DNA of 7,243 nt from Coxiellaceae bacterium UBA6002 (GCA_002429595.1 DJAM01000036.1:1-7243), one strand, 5' to 3'; positions 1-5,760 are shown, counted from the first letter of the stretch. Notes: generated from the letters alone by a model not told the origin. Translations and numbers: made by a program.

Positions 1-60
1 AATGTGAATCCACATTCCCGCTTGCGCGGGAATGACAAAGAAAACGCGGCAATGACAGAA
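1..60. repeat. REP-like intergenic palindromic repeat
   Basis: Two overlapping perfect inverted repeats can be read. The first is AATGTG-AATC-CACATT at 1-16. The second is CATTCCCGC-TTGC-GCGGGAATG at 13-34, with a 9-bp stem and a 4-nt loop. A degenerate second copy of its right arm follows: GCGGGAATGACAAAG at 26-40 resembles GCGGCAATGACAGAA at 46-60. Sequences of the type 'attcccgc...gcgggaatgac' are common as dispersed intergenic repeats in proteobacterial genomes. It lies just past the 3' end of the minus-strand LuxR gene. It could fold in that transcript's 3' region, but no T-run follows, so I do not call it an intrinsic terminator. The element may continue past the left window edge. Confidence 0.6.
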
Positions 61-86
61 AGGATGATTCAATTACATTTTATATT

Positions 87-878
87 CTAAAAATCGTAAA
101 AAAATCGATTAAACTTGCTAATTACGGCAGATTTATTGACACACCCTGATTTCAATCTAACGTTATTCAAATAATCTTCCACTGTGCGAGGCGATAACTT
201 ACCCAATGCCTTAGATGTTTCTTTTGCAGTTTTTCCCAGGCACAAATAATAAATACACTGCAATTCTCTCAGACTGAATTTTATCTCTTCCGCGAAATAA
301 ATATTCTCCTTCAATACTAGCCATTTGTTTTGATCACTCACAGGCAGCAACTCATTTATACCAAAATTATCTTTTAGAAGGTTAAAAAACAAAGCGTAGG
401 CATCTTTCATTTCTTCAGTAAACAAAAACTCGCGGGTAGCATACTCATTTAACCAGTCCTCGTAAGGTATATTCTGAGATATCCCCATTAAATATTCATT
501 TCCCAAAAAACATCGACACTTAATCACCTGACATCGAATATAACGCTTTTCTCCATCCGGTCTTTGAATCTGATAGTACGAAAGATTGTCTTCCCGACGC
601 TGATAGCGTCTATCATGTCGAAACTGCATCTGTTGCATATAACTTTCATAATTTTCTCGCTCGAGAGTCTCAAGCCAAAGCAAGGGTATATCGTAAAGTA
701 CGTAGTGATCACGTCCCCAAATGATACGGTATTGATCACTAGTAAAAATCTGCTTAAACATCACGCTATCTCGTATCCAGAAAACATAGTCATTGAAATG
801 ATTTAGTGGCTCAAAGATTGCCTCTAATTCTACAAGCTGACATTTATCTAAATTTTGAATTAGCGTTTTTTTAGTCAT
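87..878 (-). CDS. PAS-LuxR family transcriptional regulator
   Basis: A DNA-binding regulator of 263 residues counted from the ATG at 878. The C-terminal part, about residues 200-258, is a LuxR/FixJ-type helix-turn-helix: FSLRELQCIYYLCLGKTAKE followed by LSPRTVEDYLNNVRLK, which has the usual RE, G-K-T-A-K-E and S-x-R-T-V-E positions. Residues about 35-137 have the character of a PAS sensor domain, ending in the PAS-like strand pattern YYQIQRPDGEKRYIRCQV. The region between (about 140-195) is helical and unassigned. There is no phosphoacceptor receiver domain and no obvious acyl-homoserine-lactone domain, so the signal it senses is unknown. An in-frame TTG at 893 would add five residues (MRCRL). 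The ATG is preferred because the TTG has no well-spaced Shine-Dalgarno, although the ATG has only a weak AGG four bases upstream. The gene is divergent from the ankyrin gene and faces a perfect palindrome at 909-924 that could be its own operator. Confidence 0.85.
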   Translation of the reverse strand: MTKKTLIQNLDKCQLVELEAIFEPLNHFNDYVFWIRDSVMFKQIFTSDQYRIIWGRDHYVLYDIPLLWLETLERENYESYMQQMQFRHDRRYQRREDNLSYYQIQRPDGEKRYIRCQVIKCRCFLGNEYLMGISQNIPYEDWLNEYATREFLFTEEMKDAYALFFNLLKDNFGINELLPVSDQNKWLVLKENIYFAEEIKFSLRELQCIYYLCLGKTAKETSKALGKLSPRTVEDYLNNVRLKSGCVNKSAVISKFNRFFYDF

Positions 879-908
879 TAGCCTACAGCGCAAGTAAATA
901 CAGACTTT

Positions 909-924
909 CCCGTAATTTTACGGG
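909..924. promoter_or_regulatory. Perfect 16-bp palindrome, candidate operator of the LuxR gene
   Basis: CCCGTAATTTTACGGG is a perfect inverted repeat: 7-bp arms CCCGTAA/TTACGGG around TT. It begins 31 bp upstream of the LuxR ATG. It falls about 8 bp downstream of a candidate minus-strand -10 (TAAAAT, plus coordinates 933-938), so it would cover the start of transcription. LuxR-type HTH dimers bind palindromes of this size, and a site at +1 suits autorepression. It also lies upstream of the divergent ankyrin gene. The alternative is a small hairpin (6-bp stem, 4-nt loop) in the LuxR 5' leader. The operator role is inference. Confidence 0.45.
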
Positions 925-932
925 TATTTCCT

Positions 933-938
933 ATTTTA
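933..938 (-). promoter_or_regulatory. Candidate -10 element of the LuxR gene
   Basis: The minus strand reads TAAAAT here, matching five of six bases of the sigma-70 -10 consensus. No convincing -35 is present at 16-18 bp spacing, so it may need an activator. Transcription would start near 926, giving a leader of about 48 nt that contains the palindrome at 909-924. Confidence 0.3.
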
Positions 939-964
939 AACCACCACTATGATATCACATCTTA

Positions 965-984
965 ATTAATGAAAGATTAATCAG
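965..984 (+). promoter_or_regulatory. Weak PmrA-box-like direct repeat upstream of the ankyrin gene
   Basis: Two copies of TTAAT begin at 966 and 977, exactly 11 bp apart, which is the spacing of the tandem TTAA cores in the Legionella/Coxiella PmrA box (cTTAATatT-N2-cTTAATatT). The flanking bases (aTTAATgaa-ag-aTTAATcag) do not match the outer consensus, so this is much weaker than the site at 4351-4370. It ends 17 bp before the ankyrin ATG at 1002, which is closer than a -35-overlapping activator site would normally be. It could be chance in AT-rich DNA. Confidence 0.2.
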
Positions 985-1001
985 AGCGACGAGGTATAAT
1001 G

Positions 1002-2147
1002 ATGTTTATAGAGAATGAAAAGTATGAATTAAACAAAGCAGCACAAAAAGGCGACTTCCAACAAGTTAAAAATCTGATTGAAGTAAAAAGAATACCAGCT
1101 AATAGCACGACCCCAGAGATACTCTGTACCAATGGTTATACCGTGAATGGCTCTACCGCTTTACATCAAGCTGCTCAAAATCTACATGTTGAAATTGTTG
1201 AATACCTTTTAAGGTTAAAAGTTGATCCAAATGTTGTAACAAAAGGTGAAGAATGGACTCCTTTACATGCCGTAGCAGTAAACTCTCTATCCAGAGCGTT
1301 ATCAGATGAAGAAAATCGTCGGGCCATAAAAGTGATCCAGTTACTACTAAGTGCAGGTGCGGATATTAATAAAGAAGTGATAGCATTTGGTGTAGCCTAT
1401 ACAGCGCTAGACCTTGCTAGAAAGTGGAATAAACAGGCGCTCATTCCGACTTTAACCAAAGCTCTCAGTGAGAAGCCATTTAATCCAGCCGTTGTTAATC
1501 AGCTGGCCCCCATCCCTACTCTTATGGCTCCGTTACAAAACTACTTGGTATATTTATTACAAGATCTTTTTTCTAAATACCATTTACGCAAAGACTCCTA
1601 CAATATCCTCATCATGGAAATAGCTCACGACTTGGTCATTCGAGGTAAAATTATCAATGACGCGAACGGCTGTATGGAAACTTATGCTGACGCACCAAGT
1701 TATATGTATAGTATCTTGACTCGCATTCCAAGGGATATTCTCCAGTTCAGAGTAGGACCTGGTGTTCACAGTCGCTTTTCAGGAATATACTCTGGCGCAG
1801 GAGCCTCAATCAAAGCAGTCAATCTGACCTTGTTTGAAGAATATGTCAAAAATTTGAAAGAACAAAAGCAAGACCCAAAATATTTTGATAAGCAGGGAAG
1901 ATTAACCCATAAAGAATATATTTTGAGAGAATCAAGTCTTGGCGGCTATGTCTTTGAAAAAAAAGAAAAAGTAGAAGATGATAAAAACTATGTTTATCAA
2001 GCTTTCCTTAATTCCAAACAGAGAATGTTCAAGACAACGGTACAAAAAATAAAATTAGATTTCGTAAAATCGGACTACAATTTTTCATCTAAGATTAAGC
2101 ACCCACAATATTCAGCCTTAACAAAGGCTCCTGATGCTAATCCATAA
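1002..2147 (+). CDS. Ankyrin-repeat protein with unassigned C-terminal half, candidate secreted effector
   Basis: A 381-residue protein. Residues are numbered here from the first of two adjacent ATGs (999 and 1002). ATG 1002 is preferred because GAGG at 991-994 is then 7 nt away, against 4 nt for ATG 999. The N-terminal ~155 residues are ankyrin repeats: a degenerate one at about 7-37 (LNKAAQKGDFQQVKNLIE), a canonical one at 51-80 (GSTALHQAAQNLHVEIVEYL), one with an insertion at about 84-123 (WTPLHAVAV ... VIQLLLSAGADIN), and a partial one at about 131-153 (YTALDLARKWNKQALIPTL). Residues about 160-382 match nothing I recognise. They are mixed charged and hydrophobic, with a lysine-rich stretch at 320-330 and a polar tail ending KAPDANP. 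There is no signal peptide or membrane segment, so the protein is cytoplasmic or exported by a non-Sec route. Ankyrin repeats mediate protein-protein contacts and are frequent in Legionellales type IVB effectors. The effector role is inferred from architecture and neighbours. Confidence 0.85.
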   Translation: MFIENEKYELNKAAQKGDFQQVKNLIEVKRIPANSTTPEILCTNGYTVNGSTALHQAAQNLHVEIVEYLLRLKVDPNVVTKGEEWTPLHAVAVNSLSRALSDEENRRAIKVIQLLLSAGADINKEVIAFGVAYTALDLARKWNKQALIPTLTKALSEKPFNPAVVNQLAPIPTLMAPLQNYLVYLLQDLFSKYHLRKDSYNILIMEIAHDLVIRGKIINDANGCMETYADAPSYMYSILTRIPRDILQFRVGPGVHSRFSGIYSGAGASIKAVNLTLFEEYVKNLKEQKQDPKYFDKQGRLTHKEYILRESSLGGYVFEKKEKVEDDKNYVYQAFLNSKQRMFKTTVQKIKLDFVKSDYNFSSKIKHPQYSALTKAPDANP

Positions 2148-2165
2148 TTAGCTTACATGAGGAAA

Positions 2166-2216
2166 TCAAGTCTTGATTTTGGATTATGAAACTCAAAGTT
2201 CAGATTCAAGACTTGA
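2166..2216. terminator. Candidate bidirectional terminator between convergent genes
   Basis: TCAAGTCTTGA at 2166-2176 and its exact reverse complement TCAAGACTTGA at 2206-2216 form an 11-bp inverted repeat with a 29-nt loop, between the ends of the ankyrin gene (plus) and the haem-binding-like gene (minus). Each arm is also nearly palindromic; the left one can fold alone as AAATCA/TGATTT. The right arm overlaps the last codons of the minus-strand gene. The stems are AT-rich and the following T-runs are short (TTTT at 2177-2180), so termination strength is uncertain. Confidence 0.3.
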
Positions 2217-2645
2217 AGCCTTATATTTCTCGAAGACTGCGCTAAGTGCAAATTGCGCACATTCTTCATCTTGTTTTCCAGTGCCGCCACCGATGCCTAT
2301 ACCACCAATTAAGGTCTCTTGGTAATGGATCGGAAATCCACCTGGAATAAGCACTAATTTTTCATCTTGCAGACTGTTTATACATACTTCATTTTCATTT
2401 AAATAGTGTAAAAATTCGCGCGTGCTCAAGCCGCTTCTAGCAGCCGTGTAAGCTTTGCCCTGAGCCGTTCCTATTCCGATTAAACAAGCTTCATCCATCT
2501 TTGCAAAGGAAATTAAATGACCAGTAGTGTCCACAATTGCAACACATATTGCTAATTTTAAATTTTTTGCGCAGTCCATAGCGCTGCGCACTAGTTGTAT
2601 CGCCAAGTCATAACTAATAGTTTTATTTTCTAGGATTAGTTTCAT
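2193..2645 (-). CDS. HbpS/GlcG-family (DUF336) haem-binding-like protein
   Basis: A 150-residue cytoplasmic protein of the GlcG/HbpS/PduO-C fold (DUF336, 'haem-degrading' family), which is a normal full length. Family hallmarks visible are CVAIVDTTGHLISFAKMDEA at about 34-53, the GTAQGKAYTAARSG segment at 59-72, and the glycine-rich C-terminal pattern PGGFPI (101-106) ... GGIGIGGGTGKQDEECAQFA (114-133). Members bind haem or iron (HbpS of Streptomyces), lie in glycolate operons (GlcG), or form the C-terminal domain of PduO. The substrate here cannot be told, and no glycolate, propanediol or two-component genes are adjacent. The ATG at 2645 is chosen because AAGGA lies about 8 nt upstream and the protein then begins like its family. 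An in-frame GTG at 2705 would add 20 residues that do not look conserved. It lies 81 bp downstream of the LRR gene on the same strand, so co-transcription is possible. Confidence 0.85.
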   Translation of the reverse strand: MKLILENKTISYDLAIQLVRSAMDCAKNLKLAICVAIVDTTGHLISFAKMDEACLIGIGTAQGKAYTAARSGLSTREFLHYLNENEVCINSLQDEKLVLIPGGFPIHYQETLIGGIGIGGGTGKQDEECAQFALSAVFEKYKASSLESEL

Positions 2646-2726
2646 ATAGGTCTTCCTTGTGATCTGATTTGCATCAAGATATTGAATTTTTTTTCTAAAA
2701 AACACAAGAGATTAATCAATGAAATA

Positions 2727-4187
2727 TTAATTGAAGCTTTTTCCTGTATTGGGAATGGGAGCATCCTTATTCACCGGGACATTTTCAGTCTGCTTTTTTA
2801 AGTCCTCCTGTTTTTTCATGCGACTTCGAACTTCTTTCAATTGCACGTCATCCCACCTCTTAAAAAATGTAGTTACAGGTTTGTTCCAATTTAATTCTCC
2901 CTTGCTGCTACCTCTTAATTTAGTTAATAATAATCGACTGATCATAAAAACAGCTTCGGGTGTGCGCATACTATTACCAGCAACATAAGAAAAAATAATG
3001 AGCAGCAGATCTGTTGGTAAGATATTTATTTTTGAGTCGACTTGAGAGACTCGACAGCCGATGCCTACTGCAATCACCTGCTCAATAAATCGAAGTTCAT
3101 TTGCTTTTCTGTTACATACAGCAGATTGAGAGAGTTCGTCACGTAACTCTGAACTTATCTTATTGTGAGCAGCATCGAAGTGCATTAGATTAAGATTGTC
3201 TCGAAAAATGTTACCCACAGCCTCACCGAACATGTTGAAACTAATATTAAGACCAGTAAGTGTTGTATTGCTTGCTAAAGCTCTAGCTCCATTATCGCCA
3301 ACCAAATTCTCTCTGATATCAAGACAAACCAGAGAAGTATTGCCAGCCAAAGCAACCGCACCTTGATCACGAAGGTTGTTCCGAACTATAGTGATTGCCT
3401 TAAACCGCGGGTTACTCGCTAACGCTCCTGCTCCTCTAGCGTTGAGGTTATTATTCGTAACGTTAAGAAAAGTGAGACATGGATAATTAGCTAAAACTAA
3501 AGCTTCTGCCTCCGAAAGCAAACAACATTTAGCACTGAGAGAAACGAGCCGAGGAATTATTCCGAATACTTGTTTCTCTTTTGGTTTAATAAAGTTATTG
3601 CCGATATCAAGAGCTGTAAGGCGAGAATGATGTTCGAAAGCGTTAAAGCCTTCGACTGTAATTTGATTATGTCTAACATTAAGAGAAGTTAACTGTGGCA
3701 AAGCAGCTAACGCAACCATGCCATCATTTCCGATTCGGTTATAGGCGAGATTAACAAAAGTGAGATTAGTATTAGTACATAAAGGAGCCACAATTGCACT
3801 GTCGATTTCATTACAAGCCATGCTTAGATGTTGTAGATTTGGTTTATTGATGAATGCCAGAGCCCCTTCATTTCCTATCGAGTTGTAACCAATGTTAACA
3901 AAAGTGAGATAAGGGATGCGAGCTAAAGCTATAGCCCCTTTAGCACCAACTTTGTTAGTTTTAATATTTACTGAGGTAAGATAAATATTACCCGCTAAGA
4001 GCTCTGCAACCGGAAATCCTACACTCGTTCCACTAAGCTTGAGCGCACCAACACGGAGATTTCTAACTAGAGCCATACCCTGCTCGTCTTCTAGTGTGTT
4101 CGTACTAACATCAAGTTCCGTAAGATAGCTATTGATCTGAAGTGCTGCCACTAATTTAGAAACATCTTTAAGTTGTGAATTACTCAA
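2727..4187 (-). CDS. GALA-type leucine-rich repeat protein with C-terminal F-box-like motif; 5' end interrupted
   Basis: A 486-residue LRR protein counted from an in-frame TTG at 4187. The repeats are strikingly regular: the first residue of the LxxLxL strand falls at 22, 46, 70, 94 and so on to 334, exactly 24 residues apart for 14 repeats. Many carry the GAxALA helix motif (GAIALA at 84-89, GAGALA at 252-257, GAVALA at 276-281, GARALA at 300-305), as in ribonuclease-inhibitor-like and Ralstonia GALA effector LRRs. After the repeats, ILPTDLLLIIFSYVAG at 389-404 resembles the start of an F-box (LPxxLLxxIFSYL), followed by a basic, lysine-rich coiled-coil-like stretch (443-468) and a polar tail ending PIPNTGKSFN. 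No signal peptide or membrane segment is seen. The TTG is a doubtful start: the frame upstream encodes another LRR strand (LRSLNLSNSQL) back to a TAA at 4236-4238, and beyond that to an ATG at 4259. The gene may therefore be a recent pseudogene or be translated by reinitiation. An effector role in host ubiquitin or protein-interaction pathways is inference. Confidence 0.75.
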   Translation of the reverse strand: MSNSQLKDVSKLVAALQINSYLTELDVSTNTLEDEQGMALVRNLRVGALKLSGTSVGFPVAELLAGNIYLTSVNIKTNKVGAKGAIALARIPYLTFVNIGYNSIGNEGALAFINKPNLQHLSMACNEIDSAIVAPLCTNTNLTFVNLAYNRIGNDGMVALAALPQLTSLNVRHNQITVEGFNAFEHHSRLTALDIGNNFIKPKEKQVFGIIPRLVSLSAKCCLLSEAEALVLANYPCLTFLNVTNNNLNARGAGALASNPRFKAITIVRNNLRDQGAVALAGNTSLVCLDIRENLVGDNGARALASNTTLTGLNISFNMFGEAVGNIFRDNLNLMHFDAAHNKISSELRDELSQSAVCNRKANELRFIEQVIAVGIGCRVSQVDSKINILPTDLLLIIFSYVAGNSMRTPEAVFMISRLLLTKLRGSSKGELNWNKPVTTFFKRWDDVQLKEVRSRMKKQEDLKKQTENVPVNKDAPIPNTGKSFN

Positions 4188-4259
4188 ATTCAGACTTCTA
4201 AGGGTCGTATTGTTTTGTTTGACTTGCTCTATTAATTATTCTGTAGATAGTTTGGCCAT
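4185..4259 (-). other. Upstream in-frame extension of the LRR gene carrying a premature stop
   Basis: Reading the minus strand from an ATG at 4259 gives MAKLSTE, then TAA (plus coordinates 4236-4238), then LIEQVKQNNTTLRSLNL running straight into the LRR protein. The ATG has a Shine-Dalgarno-like GAGA seven bases upstream. The post-stop peptide contains a proper LRR strand (LRSLNLSNSQL) and is 26 residues in register ahead of the next repeat, so it looks like real former coding sequence. A single C-to-T change of CAA (Gln) would create the stop. Alternatives are a sequencing error, stop-codon readthrough, or reinitiation at the TTG at 4187, which has only a weak AGAAG upstream. Confidence 0.6.
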
Positions 4260-4408
4260 TTGAATTTCTCGAAAAATTGCAATTTAATAAAATTTAATGT
4301 TAAGCTGAGTTGTTTATTAAATTGAAACCAAGGCCCATAATATATTTGCTCTTAATATTCATTTAATATTTCCTAGTTAAATTAGCTTATCAAGTTCAGG
4401 AGCTACAC
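4260..4408. promoter_or_regulatory. Divergent promoter region between the LRR and metzincin genes
   Basis: This is very AT-rich non-coding DNA. For the metzincin it holds the PmrA-like box (4351-4370), a possible -10 TTAAAT (4377-4382) and a strong AGGAG ribosome site (4398-4402, six bases before the ATG). For the LRR gene, a minus-strand TATTAT (plus 4337-4342) is the best -10 candidate, with no convincing -35. Two tandem TTTAAT copies at 4283 and 4293 are 10 bp apart rather than the 11 expected for PmrA. A single half-site CTTAACATT lies on the minus strand (plus 4296-4304). Confidence 0.5.
4351..4370 (+). promoter_or_regulatory. PmrA-box-like tandem repeat upstream of the metzincin gene
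   Basis: CTTAATATT at 4351-4359, CA, then TTTAATATT at 4362-4370. The consensus reported for the PmrA response regulator controlling Dot/Icm genes and effectors in Legionella pneumophila and Coxiella burnetii is cTTAATatT-N2-cTTAATatT. Seventeen of the 18 defined bases match; only the first base of the second half differs. It precedes the metzincin start codon by 38 bp. With TTAAAT at 4377-4382 as -10, the box would cover the -35 position, as expected for an activator site. It could also reach the minus-strand candidate -10 at 4337-4342 of the divergent LRR gene. Confidence 0.65.
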
Positions 4409-5710
4409 ATGCAAGATTGTTCTATTACTGATGCTGAATATCACAGAATGTACAATGGTCGCTGGGGAAGCTCGGAGAATACTGGGCCAGTCATTATACC
4501 TTTTACGTTTAAACCTCGAGCCATTCCATTCGAATCTTATTTATCGGCAGCATTATCTTGGAAAATAGACACTGAACAGCTCTCTGAAACGGGAAAAGAA
4601 GTCGTCAGAGCCGTCTTATTAAAATGGGAAGAAATATGTGACGGTAAGATTAAATTTAAAGAAGTAGACTTTCTGAAGCCTTTAGAAGCAGGTGCCGAAG
4701 TTTTAGGTTGTACTAATATGGGCGAAAAAACTAGCGGAGTTACTAGTTTTCAACGCAATCGAAGTGGGAAATTTTTTCAATCAGTAGTTTGTTTGAAGCC
4801 CGACTTCAACGCCAATACTACCAGTGCAATTGAAAATGTTATTCACAATGTAGTTCATGAATTCGGCCACCTTGTTGGCCTTGATCATCCCCATGAAATA
4901 CCATCCCTGCTAACTCGGTTAAAAGCAACGCCAAAGGGGTCCCGTTGCTCGATAATGACCTACATAAACAACATTTACAATAACTTTACTCAGTGTCAAG
5001 GCTCACCTATTTGTGGCAAAGGCGGATATGCAATTAAACCTGGTCCAATCGACGGCGAAGTCTGCAAAAGAATTTATTCGGGTGATATTAAAAAATTTGA
5101 TAGCATGAGTTATATTTTTTCGCCGTTTTTCGTTGCAGTTTGGGGGCTATTCTTTAGCGCTGTTGAGCTTATCATTGCCGGATTTCTTAATGAGTTAAAA
5201 TTTCGAAACGAAATACTTATCTCCAAAAAATATGTTGAACCATTAACTGAAATGATACTTTGGCTGGCATTGCAGCATTTTGAATTTCCAACTAACATAC
5301 AAACTTCGGTGTTAGCTTCAGTTATCGCAAAATTTTTAGCTGCATTTCAAACACCGGAAGATGCTAGCAATATAAAAATAGCCGTTCAGCTACTGAGCGT
5401 AGGCTCTCTTGTTTATACTCTCTTAAAAGCAATTAGTACCCACGATTATTCTGATATTTTTTCTGCAGTAATCATATTATTGATATGTAAATTTAGTATT
5501 CCACGAGCACAACTTATTAATGCGGGCCTGGTTGGAAAGGGAGCTGGAAAAATATTTAATGGCGTTAGCCATCTTGCAGATGGCTCATTTAAAAAAGTTT
5601 ATTCAATATCTTCTAGTTATTTTCATTCAACATTAAGGCAAATCACTCCATCAAGTTCGTCACCTCAGAGTGACAAAACTTTTACTCCAGATGCAACTGG
5701 AAAGTTATAG
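4409..5710 (+). CDS. Metzincin-type zinc metalloprotease with hydrophobic C-terminal half, candidate effector
   Basis: A 433-residue protein. The extended zinc-binding motif HEFGHLVGLDH is at 150-160: zinc ligands H150, H154 and H160, general base E151 and the G157 turn, the HExxHxxGxxH signature of metzincins (matrixin/M10 or astacin/M12-like). A Met-turn candidate, CSIMTY with M183, follows 23 residues after the last ligand, as in that clan. The upstream region (about 25-145) fits the rest of the catalytic domain, with RAVLLKWEE (67-75) as the likely active-site-supporting helix. There is no N-terminal signal peptide and no recognisable cysteine-switch propeptide. Residues about 236-260, 323-341 and 347-361 are hydrophobic enough to be membrane segments; this half is unassigned. 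The tail (401-433) is rich in serine, threonine and proline. The start is supported by AGGAG six bases upstream. It is divergent from the LRR gene and preceded by the PmrA-like box, which suggests a secreted effector that cleaves host protein at a membrane. The substrate is unknown. Confidence 0.8.
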   Translation: MQDCSITDAEYHRMYNGRWGSSENTGPVIIPFTFKPRAIPFESYLSAALSWKIDTEQLSETGKEVVRAVLLKWEEICDGKIKFKEVDFLKPLEAGAEVLGCTNMGEKTSGVTSFQRNRSGKFFQSVVCLKPDFNANTTSAIENVIHNVVHEFGHLVGLDHPHEIPSLLTRLKATPKGSRCSIMTYINNIYNNFTQCQGSPICGKGGYAIKPGPIDGEVCKRIYSGDIKKFDSMSYIFSPFFVAVWGLFFSAVELIIAGFLNELKFRNEILISKKYVEPLTEMILWLALQHFEFPTNIQTSVLASVIAKFLAAFQTPEDASNIKIAVQLLSVGSLVYTLLKAISTHDYSDIFSAVIILLICKFSIPRAQLINAGLVGKGAGKIFNGVSHLADGSFKKVYSISSSYFHSTLRQITPSSSSPQSDKTFTPDATGKL

Positions 5711-5729
5711 CAGCAATATAATATAGCTG
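5711..5729. terminator. Weak inverted repeat between convergent genes
   Basis: CAGCAATATAATATAGCTG, immediately after the metzincin stop, pairs as CAGC/GCTG plus ATA/TAT arms with one A-A mismatch and a 3-nt loop. It lies in the 50-bp gap where the metzincin and the DJ-1-like gene converge, where a terminator is expected. No T-run follows on either strand, so the call is tentative. Confidence 0.15.
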
Positions 5730-5760
5730 AGGAGAGTAAACAACGTTAGCCACAACCAGA

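Noticed and set aside
564..806. Open frame on the plus strand inside the LuxR gene
   Set aside because: It lies antisense to a well-supported domain-bearing gene, has no ribosome site and resembles no protein I know.
995..1000. Perfect TATAAT just before the ankyrin gene
   Set aside because: It overlaps the start codons; transcription from it would begin near 1007, inside the coding region, and the first ankyrin repeat needs the upstream ATG. It is explained as the spacer between GAGG and the two ATGs.
2711..2735. ATTAATC...ATATTAAT upstream of the haem-binding-like gene as a PmrA box
   Set aside because: On the minus strand one half (ATTAATATT) matches well, but the other TTAAT is 15 bp away and the correctly spaced half does not match. 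It also overlaps the LRR stop codon.
4283..4302. Tandem TTTAATAAAA/TTTAATGTTA as a second PmrA box for the LRR gene
   Set aside because: The repeats are 10 bp apart instead of 11, and the outer bases do not match the consensus on either strand.
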